From: Ligilactobacillus pobuzihii E100301 = KCTC 13174
GTDB lineage: Bacteria > Bacillota > Bacilli > Lactobacillales > Lactobacillaceae
Direction: 5' to 3'
Assembly (NCBI RefSeq): GCF_000349725.1
Contig: NZ_KB714697.1
Coordinates: forward strand, 53,286 to 117,285
Length of the DNA: 64,000 nt
Positions 1-8,934 of the stretch are shown here, piece after piece. Below the pieces are notes generated by a model. That model was not told where the DNA came from and ran no database searches. It saw nothing but the letters and a program-made list of their open reading frames with translations. Position 1 is the first letter of the stretch; every line of letters begins with the position of its first letter. The position numbers and the translations under genes were made by a program.

Positions 1-1280
1 TTGCGCCCTTGGAGCAGATCGGTGTCATTATCATGGATGAAGAGCACGAAACTAGCTATAAACAAGAAGATATGCCTGAATATAATGCACGTGATGTTGC
101 GATAAAACGTGGACAATGGCATAATTGTCCCGTAGTTTTGGGTAGTGCTACTCCATCTTTAGAGTCGCGTGCACGTGCGCAAAAAGGTGTTTATGAATGG
201 CTGAGATTAGATCAACGGATCAATGGGCAGCCTTTGCCTCAAGTTAATTTGGTCGATATGCGTCAAGAATTAAAAAGAGCACCTGTCGTTGATGTGTCGA
301 CGCCCTTATTAGAGGCGATAAAACAACGATTAAAGAAAAAAGAGCAGGTAGTTTTAATGTTAAACCGCCGCGGTTATTCTTCATTTATCATGTGCCGTGA
401 ATGTGGTTTTGTTTTAAAATGTCCAAATTGTGATATTTCTTTAACGTTACACATGGATTCCCGTTCAATGAAATGTCATTATTGTGGGCATGAAGAACCG
501 ATCCCCCAAATTTGTCCTAGTTGCCATAGTAAAAAAATTCGTTATTACGGAACAGGTACGGAAAAAGTACAACAAGAATTGCAACAACTATTACCAGATA
601 CTAAGATTTTGCGGATGGATGTTGATACGACTAGACGAAAGGGAGCACATGCTAAATTATTGCAACGGTTTGGTAATAAAGAAGCTGAGATCTTGCTTGG
701 AACTCAAATGATCGCTAAGGGATTAGATTTTCCCGATGTGACCTTGGTCGGTGTTTTAAATGCTGATACGTCATTGAGCTTGCCTAATTTCCGTTCTGCT
801 GAACGGACTTTTCAACTGTTAACACAAGTTAGTGGACGAGCGGGTCGAGCAGATAAATTAGGTGAGGTGATGATCCAAACATTTAATCCACAACATTATG
901 CGATTCAATTAGCTAAAAGCCAAAATTATGAAAAGTTTTTTGGGATTGAAATGAACATGCGTCACAAAGGAGGGTACCCACCGTATTTCTTTACGACACA
1001 GATCGTAACAAGTGGGCCTAATGAAGCAGATGTAGCCAAGAAAATGTTTGAGATCAATGGTCAATTAAAGCAAATTTTATCCAAACAGGCCGTTATTTTA
1101 GGACCAACCCCCAAACCGATTATGCGGATCAATAATCAGTTTTATTACCAATTAGTTATCAAGTATAAGAGTGAACCTTATTTGGACGAGTTCTTAGAGA
1201 ATTTATTGTTAACTAGCCAAAAAGAAGCGCAACGTAAATTACAATTAAAGATCGATCGTGATCCAATCGACTTTATTTAG
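1..1280 (+). CDS. priA: Primosomal replication restart helicase PriA, 5'-truncated
   Basis: PriA is the 3'-5' DNA helicase that reloads the replisome at collapsed forks. The reading frame is open from base 3, so the gene begins outside the window and only about the last 425 residues are present; the Walker A part is missing. The Walker B box DEEH lies right at the start, followed by the cysteine-rich zinc region (CRECGFVLKCPNCD, then CHYCG and CPSCHSKK) that splits the helicase C-lobe, and the late motif QVSGRAGRA. Fmt follows 32 bases later, the usual Firmicute order. A TTG at base 9 is internal, not a start. Identity is secure. Confidence 0.96.
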   Translation, partial: APLEQIGVIIMDEEHETSYKQEDMPEYNARDVAIKRGQWHNCPVVLGSATPSLESRARAQKGVYEWLRLDQRINGQPLPQVNLVDMRQELKRAPVVDVSTPLLEAIKQRLKKKEQVVLMLNRRGYSSFIMCRECGFVLKCPNCDISLTLHMDSRSMKCHYCGHEEPIPQICPSCHSKKIRYYGTGTEKVQQELQQLLPDTKILRMDVDTTRRKGAHAKLLQRFGNKEAEILLGTQMIAKGLDFPDVTLVGVLNADTSLSLPNFRSAERTFQLLTQVSGRAGRADKLGEVMIQTFNPQHYAIQLAKSQNYEKFFGIEMNMRHKGGYPPYFFTTQIVTSGPNEADVAKKMFEINGQLKQILSKQAVILGPTPKPIMRINNQFYYQLVIKYKSEPYLDEFLENLLLTSQKEAQRKLQLKIDRDPIDFI

Positions 1281-1312
1281 AAAAATCATTTAAAAATTAA
1301 GGACGTGAAACT

Positions 1313-2269
1313 ATGACTTCGATTGTTTTTATGGGAACACCTGAATTTGCTGTTCCGGTTCTAAAAGGACTTTTAGAAAATGAATATGATGTTAAAGCAG
1401 TTGTCACTCAGCCAGATCGTCCAGTTGGGCGTAAACATCGTTTGACCGCTTCGCCAGTAAAAAAATTGGCTGTGGCAAACGAAATAGAAGTATTGCAACC
1501 AGAAAAAATTAGCGGTAGTGCTGAAATGCAACGCGTGATCGACATGGCCCCTGATTTGATCATTACAGCTGCGTATGGTCAGTTTTTGCCGACTAAGTTG
1601 CTTAATAGCGCAAAAATCGCAGCAGTGAACGTTCACGGTTCCTTATTACCCAAATATCGTGGAGGCGCGCCAGTCCAATATTCCTTAATGCATGGTGACT
1701 CTAAAACTGGGGTTACTCTGATTTATATGGTCAAAAAAATGGATGCAGGTGAGATGTTGGGCCAGACTGAATTACCGATCGAACTTAATGATGATACAGG
1801 TAGTTTATTTGAAAAGTTAAGCTATCTAGGGCGCGATCTGTTACTAGAAAAGTTACCAGCATTGATCACAGGTGAGTTAATTTCTACGCCACAAGATGAA
1901 ACGCAAGTAGTTTTTTCTCCAACTATTAAACCCGAAGAAGAACATTTATTGTTGTCAATGACGGCACAAGAGATCGATTGGAAAGTAAGAGCGCTCCGTC
2001 CGGCTCCGGGAGCGTTCTTTGATAATTTTGCTGGTAAAAGGACAAAATTATGGAATATTGACCCTTTAGACGAAAAAACAGAACAGGCAGCAGGTACAGT
2101 AGTGGAAGTAACGAAACATATACTAAAAGTTGCGGCAGCTGACGGTACAGTTTATCAAATCAATGAATTGCAACCAGCAGGGAAGCAAAAATTGGCTGTT
2201 ACGGACTACTTAAATGGGATGAATCAGGCACTAGAAAAAGGGCAGGTTATAATTTCAGATGACAAGTAA
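1313..2269 (+). CDS. fmt: Methionyl-tRNA formyltransferase
   Basis: Fmt formylates the initiator Met-tRNA using 10-formyl-tetrahydrofolate, allowing translation to start. The 318 residues are a normal family length. The N-terminal formyltransferase fold shows MGTPEFAVPVL at the start and NVHGSLLPKYRGGAPVQ at about 106-122; the catalytic triad of the family, Asn-His-Asp, is N107, H109 and D144 (in MDAGEM). A C-terminal tRNA-binding domain follows from about residue 205. The ATG is preceded by AAGGACG. The 3' end overlaps rsmB by 11 bases, so the two are probably translationally coupled. Confidence 0.97.
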   Translation: MTSIVFMGTPEFAVPVLKGLLENEYDVKAVVTQPDRPVGRKHRLTASPVKKLAVANEIEVLQPEKISGSAEMQRVIDMAPDLIITAAYGQFLPTKLLNSAKIAAVNVHGSLLPKYRGGAPVQYSLMHGDSKTGVTLIYMVKKMDAGEMLGQTELPIELNDDTGSLFEKLSYLGRDLLLEKLPALITGELISTPQDETQVVFSPTIKPEEEHLLLSMTAQEIDWKVRALRPAPGAFFDNFAGKRTKLWNIDPLDEKTEQAAGTVVEVTKHILKVAAADGTVYQINELQPAGKQKLAVTDYLNGMNQALEKGQVIISDDK

Positions 2270-3605
2270 AATAAAAAAGAGTGCGCGTTATCTTGCTGTT
2301 CGTGATCTGACACGGATCGAAAGAGAAAGTTCGTACTCTAATAAAGTAGTAGATCAAACATTAGAGTCTCAATTACTTTTAGACCACGATGTTAATTTAT
2401 ATACGAATTTAGTTTATGGTACGATCCAAAATAAGTTGACTCTGGATTTTTACTTGAAGCCTTTTTTAAAGGATCCTAATAAATTGGATCTTTGGGTAAA
2501 ACAGCTTTTACGGATCTCTGTTTATCAGATGGCCTATCTTGACCGAGTCCCGCAACATGCAATATTTAATGAAGCAATTGAAATCTCAAAGCAAATGGGA
2601 CACGAGGGAACTAGAAGATTTGTAACGGGCGTATTGCATGCGATTGTTCGCAAGGGATTGCCTACTGTTTCTGAAATTGATGATCCAATTAAAAAAATTA
2701 GTGTACAAACCAGTACGCCTGAATGGCTAGTAAAGAAATTAAATGGTGAGCTAGGTAAAGATAAGACCGATTCTCTATTAAAATCGACTTTGCAAACTCC
2801 AAAGCAAAGTATTCGTATCAACTCTCGTGCTAGTAGTTTAGCCGAGGTGCAAGACTCGTTAAAAAAACAGGGAATAACGGCTAATGAAAGCCGAGTTTCT
2901 CCATCTGCCTTGGTGGTTCATGGTGGTTTTATCCCACAAAGTGTTGCATACAAGTCAGGAAAAATCACTGTCCAAGATGAAAGTGCGATCTTGAGTGTTG
3001 AATCAATGAAGGTAAAGCCAGATGACCAAGTTTTAGATGTATGTGCTGCACCTGGTGGAAAAACAACACAGATAGCGGAAAAATTGACTGGTACTGGCCA
3101 TATTGATGCATTAGATATTCATAAAAACAAGTTAAGGGTGATTCAGGGAAATGTTGAGCGGATGCACTTGAGTGGTAGTGTAACAACCAGAGCTTTGGAT
3201 GCTAGAAAAAGTGGTACTGTTTTTTCAGCGGAAACATTTGACAAGATCTTAGTCGATGCTCCTTGTTCTGGACTGGGGTTATTACGTCGTAAACCTGAGA
3301 TCAAATATGAAAAAAATGCGAATGATATTTTAAAATTGGCTCAGATCCAGTTAGAGATCTTGCAGGCAGCTGCGCCCTTAGTAAAAAAAGGCGGGCAATT
3401 AACTTATAGCACTTGTACTATATTGAATGATGAAAACCAAACTGTGATCGATAAGTTTTTAGCAGAAAATTCCGAATTTGCTCAGATCAAGACAGAAACT
3501 AACTTACAACTTAAACAGCAGCGTACTGAATTATCTTTGACTCTTTATCCTGATGACTATGGTTCGGATGGCTTCTTTATTGCCACACTTGTAAAACAAA
3601 AATGA
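2259..3605 (+). CDS. rsmB: 16S rRNA (cytosine-967-C5)-methyltransferase RsmB
   Basis: RsmB (Sun/Fmu) methylates C967 of 16S rRNA with S-adenosylmethionine. Residues about 1-140 form the NusB-like RNA-binding domain; the Rossmann methyltransferase follows. The SAM loop DVCAAPGGKT is at 260-269. The two family cysteines are seen: C336 in DAPCSGLG (motif IV) and C386 in YSTCT (motif VI, the covalent nucleophile). At 448 residues the length is normal. The start lies inside the end of fmt and the stop is 10 bases before the preferred stp start, so the cluster reads as one operon. Confidence 0.96.
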   Translation: MTSKIKKSARYLAVRDLTRIERESSYSNKVVDQTLESQLLLDHDVNLYTNLVYGTIQNKLTLDFYLKPFLKDPNKLDLWVKQLLRISVYQMAYLDRVPQHAIFNEAIEISKQMGHEGTRRFVTGVLHAIVRKGLPTVSEIDDPIKKISVQTSTPEWLVKKLNGELGKDKTDSLLKSTLQTPKQSIRINSRASSLAEVQDSLKKQGITANESRVSPSALVVHGGFIPQSVAYKSGKITVQDESAILSVESMKVKPDDQVLDVCAAPGGKTTQIAEKLTGTGHIDALDIHKNKLRVIQGNVERMHLSGSVTTRALDARKSGTVFSAETFDKILVDAPCSGLGLLRRKPEIKYEKNANDILKLAQIQLEILQAAAPLVKKGGQLTYSTCTILNDENQTVIDKFLAENSEFAQIKTETNLQLKQQRTELSLTLYPDDYGSDGFFIATLVKQK

Positions 3606-3615
3606 GGTGTACAAA

Positions 3616-4380
3616 GTGAAATATTCCTATTTAAGCGACGTTGGTCGAACTAGAAGTAAAAATGAGGACTTCGTTGGTTTTTTTAACAATCCAGCGGGTA
3701 TTTCTTTAGCGATCGTTGCTGATGGTTTAGGTGGTCATCAGGGAGGCGAGGTCGCTTCAGAGATGGCTGTATCCAATATTGGATATGAATTTGAGCATTC
3801 TGATTTTAAAACGCCCAAAGATGCATTTTCTTGGTTGCAAGAACAAGCAGTTTTTGAGAATAAAAAAATTCTCAAGTCGGCTGATCAAAATGATTCTTTA
3901 ATGGGAATGGGTACGACCTTAGTTTGTGTGGTCGTTTTTAAAAAGAAGGTCTTAATTTCAAATATTGGTGATAGTCGTTGTTATCTATTTGCTGATGGTC
4001 AGCTAGTTCAATTAACAGAAGATCATTCATTGGTTAATGAGATGGTCAAAAGTGGTGAGATAAGCAAGGAAGAAGCACGAGTTCACCCACAAAAAAATAT
4101 TATTACAAGAACGCTTGGAGTTTCAAGTGATGCACGGCTTGACCAAAAATTATGTAAGATCATTCCAGGAGAATTACTATTATGTACTGATGGTTTGACT
4201 AATATGGTCAGTGACCAGCAAATTGCAGGGATCTTAGGTCAAGATAAATTAGGTTTAAAAGAGAAATGCCAACAACTGATCCAAGCTGCGAATGAAGCAG
4301 GTGGTGCTGATAATATTACTGCCCTATTGCTTTCTTTTGAAAGCGAGGGGAACAGCTGTTGGAGTCAGGATACATTATAA
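3616..4380 (+). CDS. stp: PP2C-type Ser/Thr protein phosphatase (PrpC/Stp)
   Basis: This metal-dependent PP2C phosphatase reverses phosphorylation by the partner kinase encoded next to it. Metal-binding and core motifs are in order: SDVGRTRSKNED near the N-terminus, VADGLGGHQGGE, SNIGDSRCYLF, LCTDGLTNMV, and GGADNIT near the C-terminus. I place the start at GTG 3616, seven bases after GAGGTG, giving 254 residues that begin like other PrpC proteins; a GTG at 3607 overlaps the ribosome site itself and is less likely. The 3' end overlaps prkC by 22 bases, tying synthesis of the pair together. Confidence 0.95.
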   Translation: MKYSYLSDVGRTRSKNEDFVGFFNNPAGISLAIVADGLGGHQGGEVASEMAVSNIGYEFEHSDFKTPKDAFSWLQEQAVFENKKILKSADQNDSLMGMGTTLVCVVVFKKKVLISNIGDSRCYLFADGQLVQLTEDHSLVNEMVKSGEISKEEARVHPQKNIITRTLGVSSDARLDQKLCKIIPGELLLCTDGLTNMVSDQQIAGILGQDKLGLKEKCQQLIQAANEAGGADNITALLLSFESEGNSCWSQDTL

Positions 4381-6380
4381 ATGGTCGTTATAAAATAATT
4401 GATACTTTAGGCGAAGGCGGGATGGCTAACGTCTATGTTGCATATGATTTAATTTTAAAACGTTCAGTGGCGGTCAAATTATTACGCTTGGATATGCGTA
4501 ACGATCAAACTGCGGTACGAAGGTTCCAAGGAGAAGCAATGTCTTTAACGGAACTGACTGACCCACATATTGTGACTATCTATGATATCGGCGAAGAAAG
4601 TGGTTTGCAATATCTAGTGATGGAATATGTGCAGGGAATGAATCTAAAAGAATACATTAAAAAGGAGTTTCCTTTTTCACCTGATCGAATCATTGAGATC
4701 ATGCAGCAAATACTGAAGGCGGTTGATGATGCTCATCAACATGGGATAATTCATCGTGACCTTAAACCGCAAAACATTTTGCTTGATCAAAAAGGCAATG
4801 TCAAAATTACTGATTTTGGAATAGCCTTAGCTGTTTCACAATCAACGATGACTAAAACAAATACTGTGATGGGATCTGTTCATTATATCTCACCAGAGCA
4901 GGCACGTGGTAGTATAGTCACTAAGCAAACTGATATTTATTCGTTAGGAATTATTTTATTTGAAATGTTGACTGGTCATGTACCTTATCGCGGAGAAAAT
5001 GCAGTTTCCATCATAATGAAACATTATAATGAAGCGATGCCTTCTGTCAGACAGGAAAACTCACAGATCCCTCAGCCACTGGAAAATGTCGTTTTGCACG
5101 CCACAGCTAAGGATCTGCAAGACAGATATGCAACTGTTGGAGAAATGTTTGCAGATCTAAAGACATGTTTATCGCCGCAACGTGCTAATGAACCAAAATG
5201 GCAAGCGAAGTTTTTGAATGATGATGAAACTAAAATTTTATCCGATGTCCAAAAGAATGGGAAATCGGCAACTGATACCATTAATGGAAAAGGACCAACT
5301 TCGCCAGTTGATTCAGATCCGGATGAAAAAAGTAATAACAAGCCACGAAAAAAATGGTCAAAGAAGAAAAAATTAGTTGTACTACTGCTTAGCTTTTTAG
5401 CAGTACTTTTATTAGGAACGGGTCTTTCTTATGCGATGATCCCTAAAGATACTACGATCCCACAACTGAAGGGCATGACAACTTCTGAGGCAAGCGAAAG
5501 CTTGAAGGATAATAAGTTAAAACTCGGTAAAATTACCAAAGAACATAGTAATACTTATTATTATGGCCAAGTTATAAATTCAAAGCCAACTGCTAAATCA
5601 AAAATCAAAGAAGGCTCCAAAATAGAGATTGTAGTTTCTAAGGGGCCTAAAAAAGAAAAATTTGGTGACTATACTGGTCAGCAATACAGGAAAGTCAAAA
5701 AACAGTTGGAAAAAAGAGACGTTACAGTTCAGTCTGAAAAAGTATTTTCTAAAAAAACTCCGAAGGGTGAGATCAAAGATCAAAGTATTTCAGCTGATAA
5801 GAAAGTTTTGATGAGCGAAGCTGCTGTTACATTCCAGGTCTCGAAAGGACCGCGTAGCTTTAAACTACGTGACTTGTTAAATTATACGTTAAAAAGTGCT
5901 CAAGATTACGCAGATGAACGTGGGTTAACGCTGAATGTTATACGTGAAAATTCTGATAAATATGATGAGGGTTTGGTGATGAAACAATCCCCTGCTCCTG
6001 GCAGTACTTTGATCCAAGGGGCTGAAATCAATGTAACTATCTCAGCAGGTCGTAATAAAGAATCTTCGTCAGAAAGTTCTGAAACTTCATCTTCTTCCTC
6101 ATCATCTTCAGATACGTCAAGTTCGAGTAATGGTGACCAACGGTTTAACTTGACAATTAAGCTGCCATTTGAAGATAATGATGGACAAGAAAATAATGAC
6201 ATCAAGATTTATATTGCCGATAAGGATCATCAAATTAAAGATGTCTATCAAACTTTAAATATTACAGATGATCGCGATATACGTTTGCCCTTTAACTTAG
6301 ACGAAGGAAAAAAGGGTGCATACAAAATTGAACGTGACGGAAAAGTGGTCGAAGAAAAAGATAATATAACTCAAGAATAG
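4359..6380 (+). CDS. prkC: PASTA-domain Ser/Thr protein kinase (PrkC/StkP type)
   Basis: Membrane kinase that senses muropeptides or lipid II and controls cell-wall growth and division in Firmicutes. The cytoplasmic kinase domain (about 1-270) has a Gly-rich loop GEGGMA, K40, HRDLKPQN at 132-139 and DFG at 152-154. A basic stretch and one membrane helix follow at about 337-358. Three PASTA repeats lie outside (about 360-430, 435-500, 501-568), each ending in V/QVSKGP or ISAGR. A Ser-rich linker (about 570-593) leads to an extra 80-residue C-terminal domain I do not recognise. The TTG start at 4359 follows AGCGAGGGG by nine bases. Confidence 0.95.
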   Translation: MESGYIINGRYKIIDTLGEGGMANVYVAYDLILKRSVAVKLLRLDMRNDQTAVRRFQGEAMSLTELTDPHIVTIYDIGEESGLQYLVMEYVQGMNLKEYIKKEFPFSPDRIIEIMQQILKAVDDAHQHGIIHRDLKPQNILLDQKGNVKITDFGIALAVSQSTMTKTNTVMGSVHYISPEQARGSIVTKQTDIYSLGIILFEMLTGHVPYRGENAVSIIMKHYNEAMPSVRQENSQIPQPLENVVLHATAKDLQDRYATVGEMFADLKTCLSPQRANEPKWQAKFLNDDETKILSDVQKNGKSATDTINGKGPTSPVDSDPDEKSNNKPRKKWSKKKKLVVLLLSFLAVLLLGTGLSYAMIPKDTTIPQLKGMTTSEASESLKDNKLKLGKITKEHSNTYYYGQVINSKPTAKSKIKEGSKIEIVVSKGPKKEKFGDYTGQQYRKVKKQLEKRDVTVQSEKVFSKKTPKGEIKDQSISADKKVLMSEAAVTFQVSKGPRSFKLRDLLNYTLKSAQDYADERGLTLNVIRENSDKYDEGLVMKQSPAPGSTLIQGAEINVTISAGRNKESSSESSETSSSSSSSSDTSSSSNGDQRFNLTIKLPFEDNDGQENNDIKIYIADKDHQIKDVYQTLNITDDRDIRLPFNLDEGKKGAYKIERDGKVVEEKDNITQE

Positions 6381-6383
6381 TCA

Positions 6384-6422
6384 GTGCACGAAATTTTAGC
6401 GAACGTTAATGATTTCGTGCAC
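6384..6422. repeat. Perfect 11-bp inverted repeat between prkC and rsgA
   Basis: GTGCACGAAAT at 6384-6394 is repeated as its exact complement at 6412-6422, around a 17-base loop that contains the palindrome AACGTT. No T-run follows, so it is not a standard intrinsic terminator. It sits 4 bases after the prkC stop and 36 before rsgA. It could be an RNA processing or stability hairpin or a protein-binding operator; the sequence alone does not decide. Confidence 0.7.
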
Positions 6423-6457
6423 ATGCTTATCGCTTATTAAGAAGGGTAGGAAATAAT

Positions 6458-7342
6458 TTGGTTAAAGGACAGATCGTCCAGTCTTTAAGTGGATATTTCG
6501 ATGTTTTAGCGGATCAACATATTTATCGCACACGTGGGCGGGGGAATTTTCGAAAGAAAAAAGAAACTCCTTACGTTGGAGATTGGGTAGAATTTAAGGC
6601 AGATAATGAAAATGAAGGCTATCTGTTAAAAATTTTAAATAGAAAAAATAGCTTAGTTCGACCTCCAGTTGCGAACGTTGATCGAGCTGTCATTGTAACG
6701 GCTTGTAGGGAGCCAAATTTATCGACTAACCTATTAGATCGGCAATTAGTTGCTTTAACAAAAAATAAAATTAAGCCAATGCTTTATTTTTCTAAGGCTG
6801 ATCTTCTTAATGAGATAGAAAAAAATGAGTTACATGATTTAGTGCAATATTATCAAAAATTTTACCCTTGTTTTGTTTTTGACGGTACTAATACTGATAA
6901 AATAAGGCGAGACTTTCTTGGTGCAGTTACTTGTGAAGTGATCGTGGTGATGGGACAGACTGGCGCAGGGAAGTCCACGCTGTTAAATTTGATAGCCCCA
7001 GAATTACAATTAGAAACGGCCGAGGTTTCTAAGGCCTTAAGTCGAGGTAAACACACGACTCGTAAAGTTACTTTACGACAAATCGAAAATAATCTGATTG
7101 CAGATACACCAGGTTTTTCTTCTTTTGAAATTTCAGACGTGAAAAAAGAAGAATTACCCTTGTTTTATCCTGATTTTGTCGAGTTACAAGATAATTGCAA
7201 GTTTCGTGGTTGTTTACATTTAAAAGAACCAAAATGTGCAGTCAAACAAGCCTATGAAGCAGGCAAAATTTTGGCAAGCCGTTATGAAAATTACGTGCAA
7301 TTTCAAGGTGAAATTGCACAAAGAAAACCAAAATATAAATAG
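6458..7342 (+). CDS. rsgA: Ribosome small-subunit maturation GTPase RsgA
   Basis: RsgA is a late 30S assembly factor whose GTPase is stimulated by the ribosome. The order of G-motifs is circularly permuted as in the family: the G4-like SKAD is at 112-115, before the P-loop GQTGAGKS at 166-173 and DTPG at 216-219. An N-terminal OB fold occupies about 1-70. The C-terminal zinc knuckle is complete, with C247, C252, H254 and C260. At 294 residues the length is typical. The start is TTG after GAAGGGTAGG. It follows prkC, the same neighbourhood as in Bacillus. Confidence 0.96.
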   Translation: MVKGQIVQSLSGYFDVLADQHIYRTRGRGNFRKKKETPYVGDWVEFKADNENEGYLLKILNRKNSLVRPPVANVDRAVIVTACREPNLSTNLLDRQLVALTKNKIKPMLYFSKADLLNEIEKNELHDLVQYYQKFYPCFVFDGTNTDKIRRDFLGAVTCEVIVVMGQTGAGKSTLLNLIAPELQLETAEVSKALSRGKHTTRKVTLRQIENNLIADTPGFSSFEISDVKKEELPLFYPDFVELQDNCKFRGCLHLKEPKCAVKQAYEAGKILASRYENYVQFQGEIAQRKPKYK

Positions 7343-7382
7343 TAAGTGAGCAATTTACCTTTAAGCGTGATTCAAGTTATAC

Positions 7383-7388
7383 TATAAT
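7383..7388 (+). promoter_or_regulatory. Possible -10 element before rpe
   Basis: A perfect TATAAT lies 33 bases upstream of the rpe ATG. The -35 position (around 7360-7365) is poor, so this is a weak call; rpe-thiN may also be read from upstream. Confidence 0.35.
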
Positions 7389-7420
7389 ATTTAGGTTGAA
7401 TATTTTAATGAGGTGATAGT

Positions 7421-8080
7421 ATGAAAATTGCTCCGTCGATCTTAAGCGCGGATTTTGCAAATTTAGCACACGATGTTGCAGTAGTTGAACAGGCAGGAGT
7501 TGAATACCTGCATATCGATATAATGGATGGTCATTTTGTTTCTAACCTAACTTTTGGTGCTAATGTCGTGAAAGCATTACGACCACATTCTGATCTAGTT
7601 TTTGACTGTCATATGATGGTCGATGACCCAACAAAATATGTAGCTGATTTTGCCCAGGCAGGTGCTAATATTATGGGTGTTCATGCGGAAGCTACACCAC
7701 ATCTACATTCTGTTTTGTCTTTGATCAAGGTAGCAGGTATGAAAGCGGAAGTTGTGATCAATCCTGGTACACCAGTTAGTGTTATCAGCGAAGTTTTACC
7801 AATGGTTGACCAAGTGTTGGTAATGACTGTTGATCCAGGTTTAGGTGGTCAAAGTTTCTTAGAAGAAACGATGTCTAAGGTCAAACAACTCGCAACTGCT
7901 AAAAAAGAAAATAATTGGAACTATGATATTGAAGTCGATGGCGGTTTAAATGACCAAACTGTTAAACAAGCGTTAGCGGCTGGTGCCAATGTAATAGTTG
8001 CGGGATCTTATATTTTTGGAGCAGACGAACCTGCTGACCGTATTAAGACACTCCGGGAAGCCGGCGAAACACAGTTATGA
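7421..8080 (+). CDS. rpe: Ribulose-phosphate 3-epimerase
   Basis: Rpe interconverts ribulose 5-phosphate and xylulose 5-phosphate in the pentose phosphate/phosphoketolase route. The 219-residue TIM barrel has all the expected signatures: APSILSADFANL at the N-terminus, HIDIMDGHFV carrying metal ligands, DCHMMV, MTVDPGLGGQSF, and the late EVDGGLN with the catalytic Asp. The start ATG follows GAGGTGATAGT. The stop codon overlaps the thiN start as ATGA, so the two genes are coupled. This sits directly after rsgA as in other Firmicutes. Confidence 0.96.
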   Translation: MKIAPSILSADFANLAHDVAVVEQAGVEYLHIDIMDGHFVSNLTFGANVVKALRPHSDLVFDCHMMVDDPTKYVADFAQAGANIMGVHAEATPHLHSVLSLIKVAGMKAEVVINPGTPVSVISEVLPMVDQVLVMTVDPGLGGQSFLEETMSKVKQLATAKKENNWNYDIEVDGGLNDQTVKQALAAGANVIVAGSYIFGADEPADRIKTLREAGETQL

Positions 8081-8736
8081 TCGTTAATTTGTTAGTTGGG
8101 GGACCGACGTCTGATTGGCCGACTGATCTAGCTGATCATTTATTAAACCCGGCTAACGCTGATGAAGTATGGGTCGGCGCTGACTATGGAGCAGTCAGGC
8201 TCATTAAAGCTGGGATCAGACCGGTTTTGTCAGTAGGAGATTTTGATTCTTCGAGTGAAAAGGAAATTGAATTGGTACGTCAAAACTCAGACAAGAGTGT
8301 GATTCGACCTAAAAAAGAAGATGTGACTGATACGATGTTAGCCTTACGTTACATCATTTCGGATCTTGATTTTGAAAAAATTGTGATCTATGGTGCAACT
8401 GGTGCACGGTTAGATCAGCTTTTAAGCAATCTGTTTTTTGTTTTAATGGCGGAATTTAAACCCTATTGTGAACAAATTGAAATAGTCGATCGCTGGAATC
8501 ACTTGAATTTTTATCTGCCAGGACACCATGAACTTGCTAAATTACCCAGTACACGTTATTTAGCTTTTATTTGCTTAAATGCGGTTTCTGATCTGTATCT
8601 GTATGATGCAAAATATCAGTTAGCCGGGGTTGATTTTGCTGAACCGATTTCTTTATCAAGTAATGAATTTGTTGGAAATTCTACTAACTTTTCATTTGAT
8701 AGTGGAGTCATATGTACGATTCAATCTCATGATTAA
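8077..8736 (+). CDS. thiN: Thiamine pyrophosphokinase
   Basis: ThiN transfers pyrophosphate from ATP to thiamine to make ThDP. ThDP is the cofactor of the two pyruvate oxidases encoded later in this window, although that link is only biochemical. Family features seen are GADYGAV, VGDFDSS, the KKEDVTDTMLAL substrate-binding stretch and GATGARLDQ. At 219 residues it is a normal single-domain enzyme. It overlaps rpe by four bases (ATGA). Its own stop lies two bases past the start of a possible 24-codon basic sORF (see findings), and a terminator follows. Confidence 0.93.
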   Translation: MIVNLLVGGPTSDWPTDLADHLLNPANADEVWVGADYGAVRLIKAGIRPVLSVGDFDSSSEKEIELVRQNSDKSVIRPKKEDVTDTMLALRYIISDLDFEKIVIYGATGARLDQLLSNLFFVLMAEFKPYCEQIEIVDRWNHLNFYLPGHHELAKLPSTRYLAFICLNAVSDLYLYDAKYQLAGVDFAEPISLSSNEFVGNSTNFSFDSGVICTIQSHD

Positions 8737-8776
8737 ACGTAAAAAGATTGATACAAAAAAATTTCGAAACATGTTT

Positions 8777-8826
8777 AAGGGCCGTCGATCTAAACCATTT
8801 TAATGGGATAGACCGATGGCCCTTTT
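8777..8826 (+). terminator. Intrinsic terminator after thiN
   Basis: A stem starting AAGGGCCGTCG pairs with CGATGGCCCTT, extended inwards by CCATT/AATGG, and is followed by TTTT. It closes the plus-strand priA-thiN cluster. Confidence 0.85.
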
Positions 8827-8896
8827 AGAATCTCACAGTCAGTTAAGTTATATTCCAGCTTTGTTTTGCGATATTTAAAAAGTGATTTCAGGGTAT

Positions 8897-8932
8897 AAAA
8901 AAAGGACACCAACAAAAGGAGTCCATTTTTTA
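8897..8932 (-). terminator. Terminator of rpmB, probably bidirectional
   Basis: The stem GGACACC (8904-8910) / GGAGTCC (8918-8924) has one mismatch and is flanked by A7 on the left and T6 on the right. On the minus strand it gives a hairpin plus seven T just past the rpmB stop; it could also stop plus-strand read-through. Confidence 0.85.
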
Positions 8933-8934
8933 GA

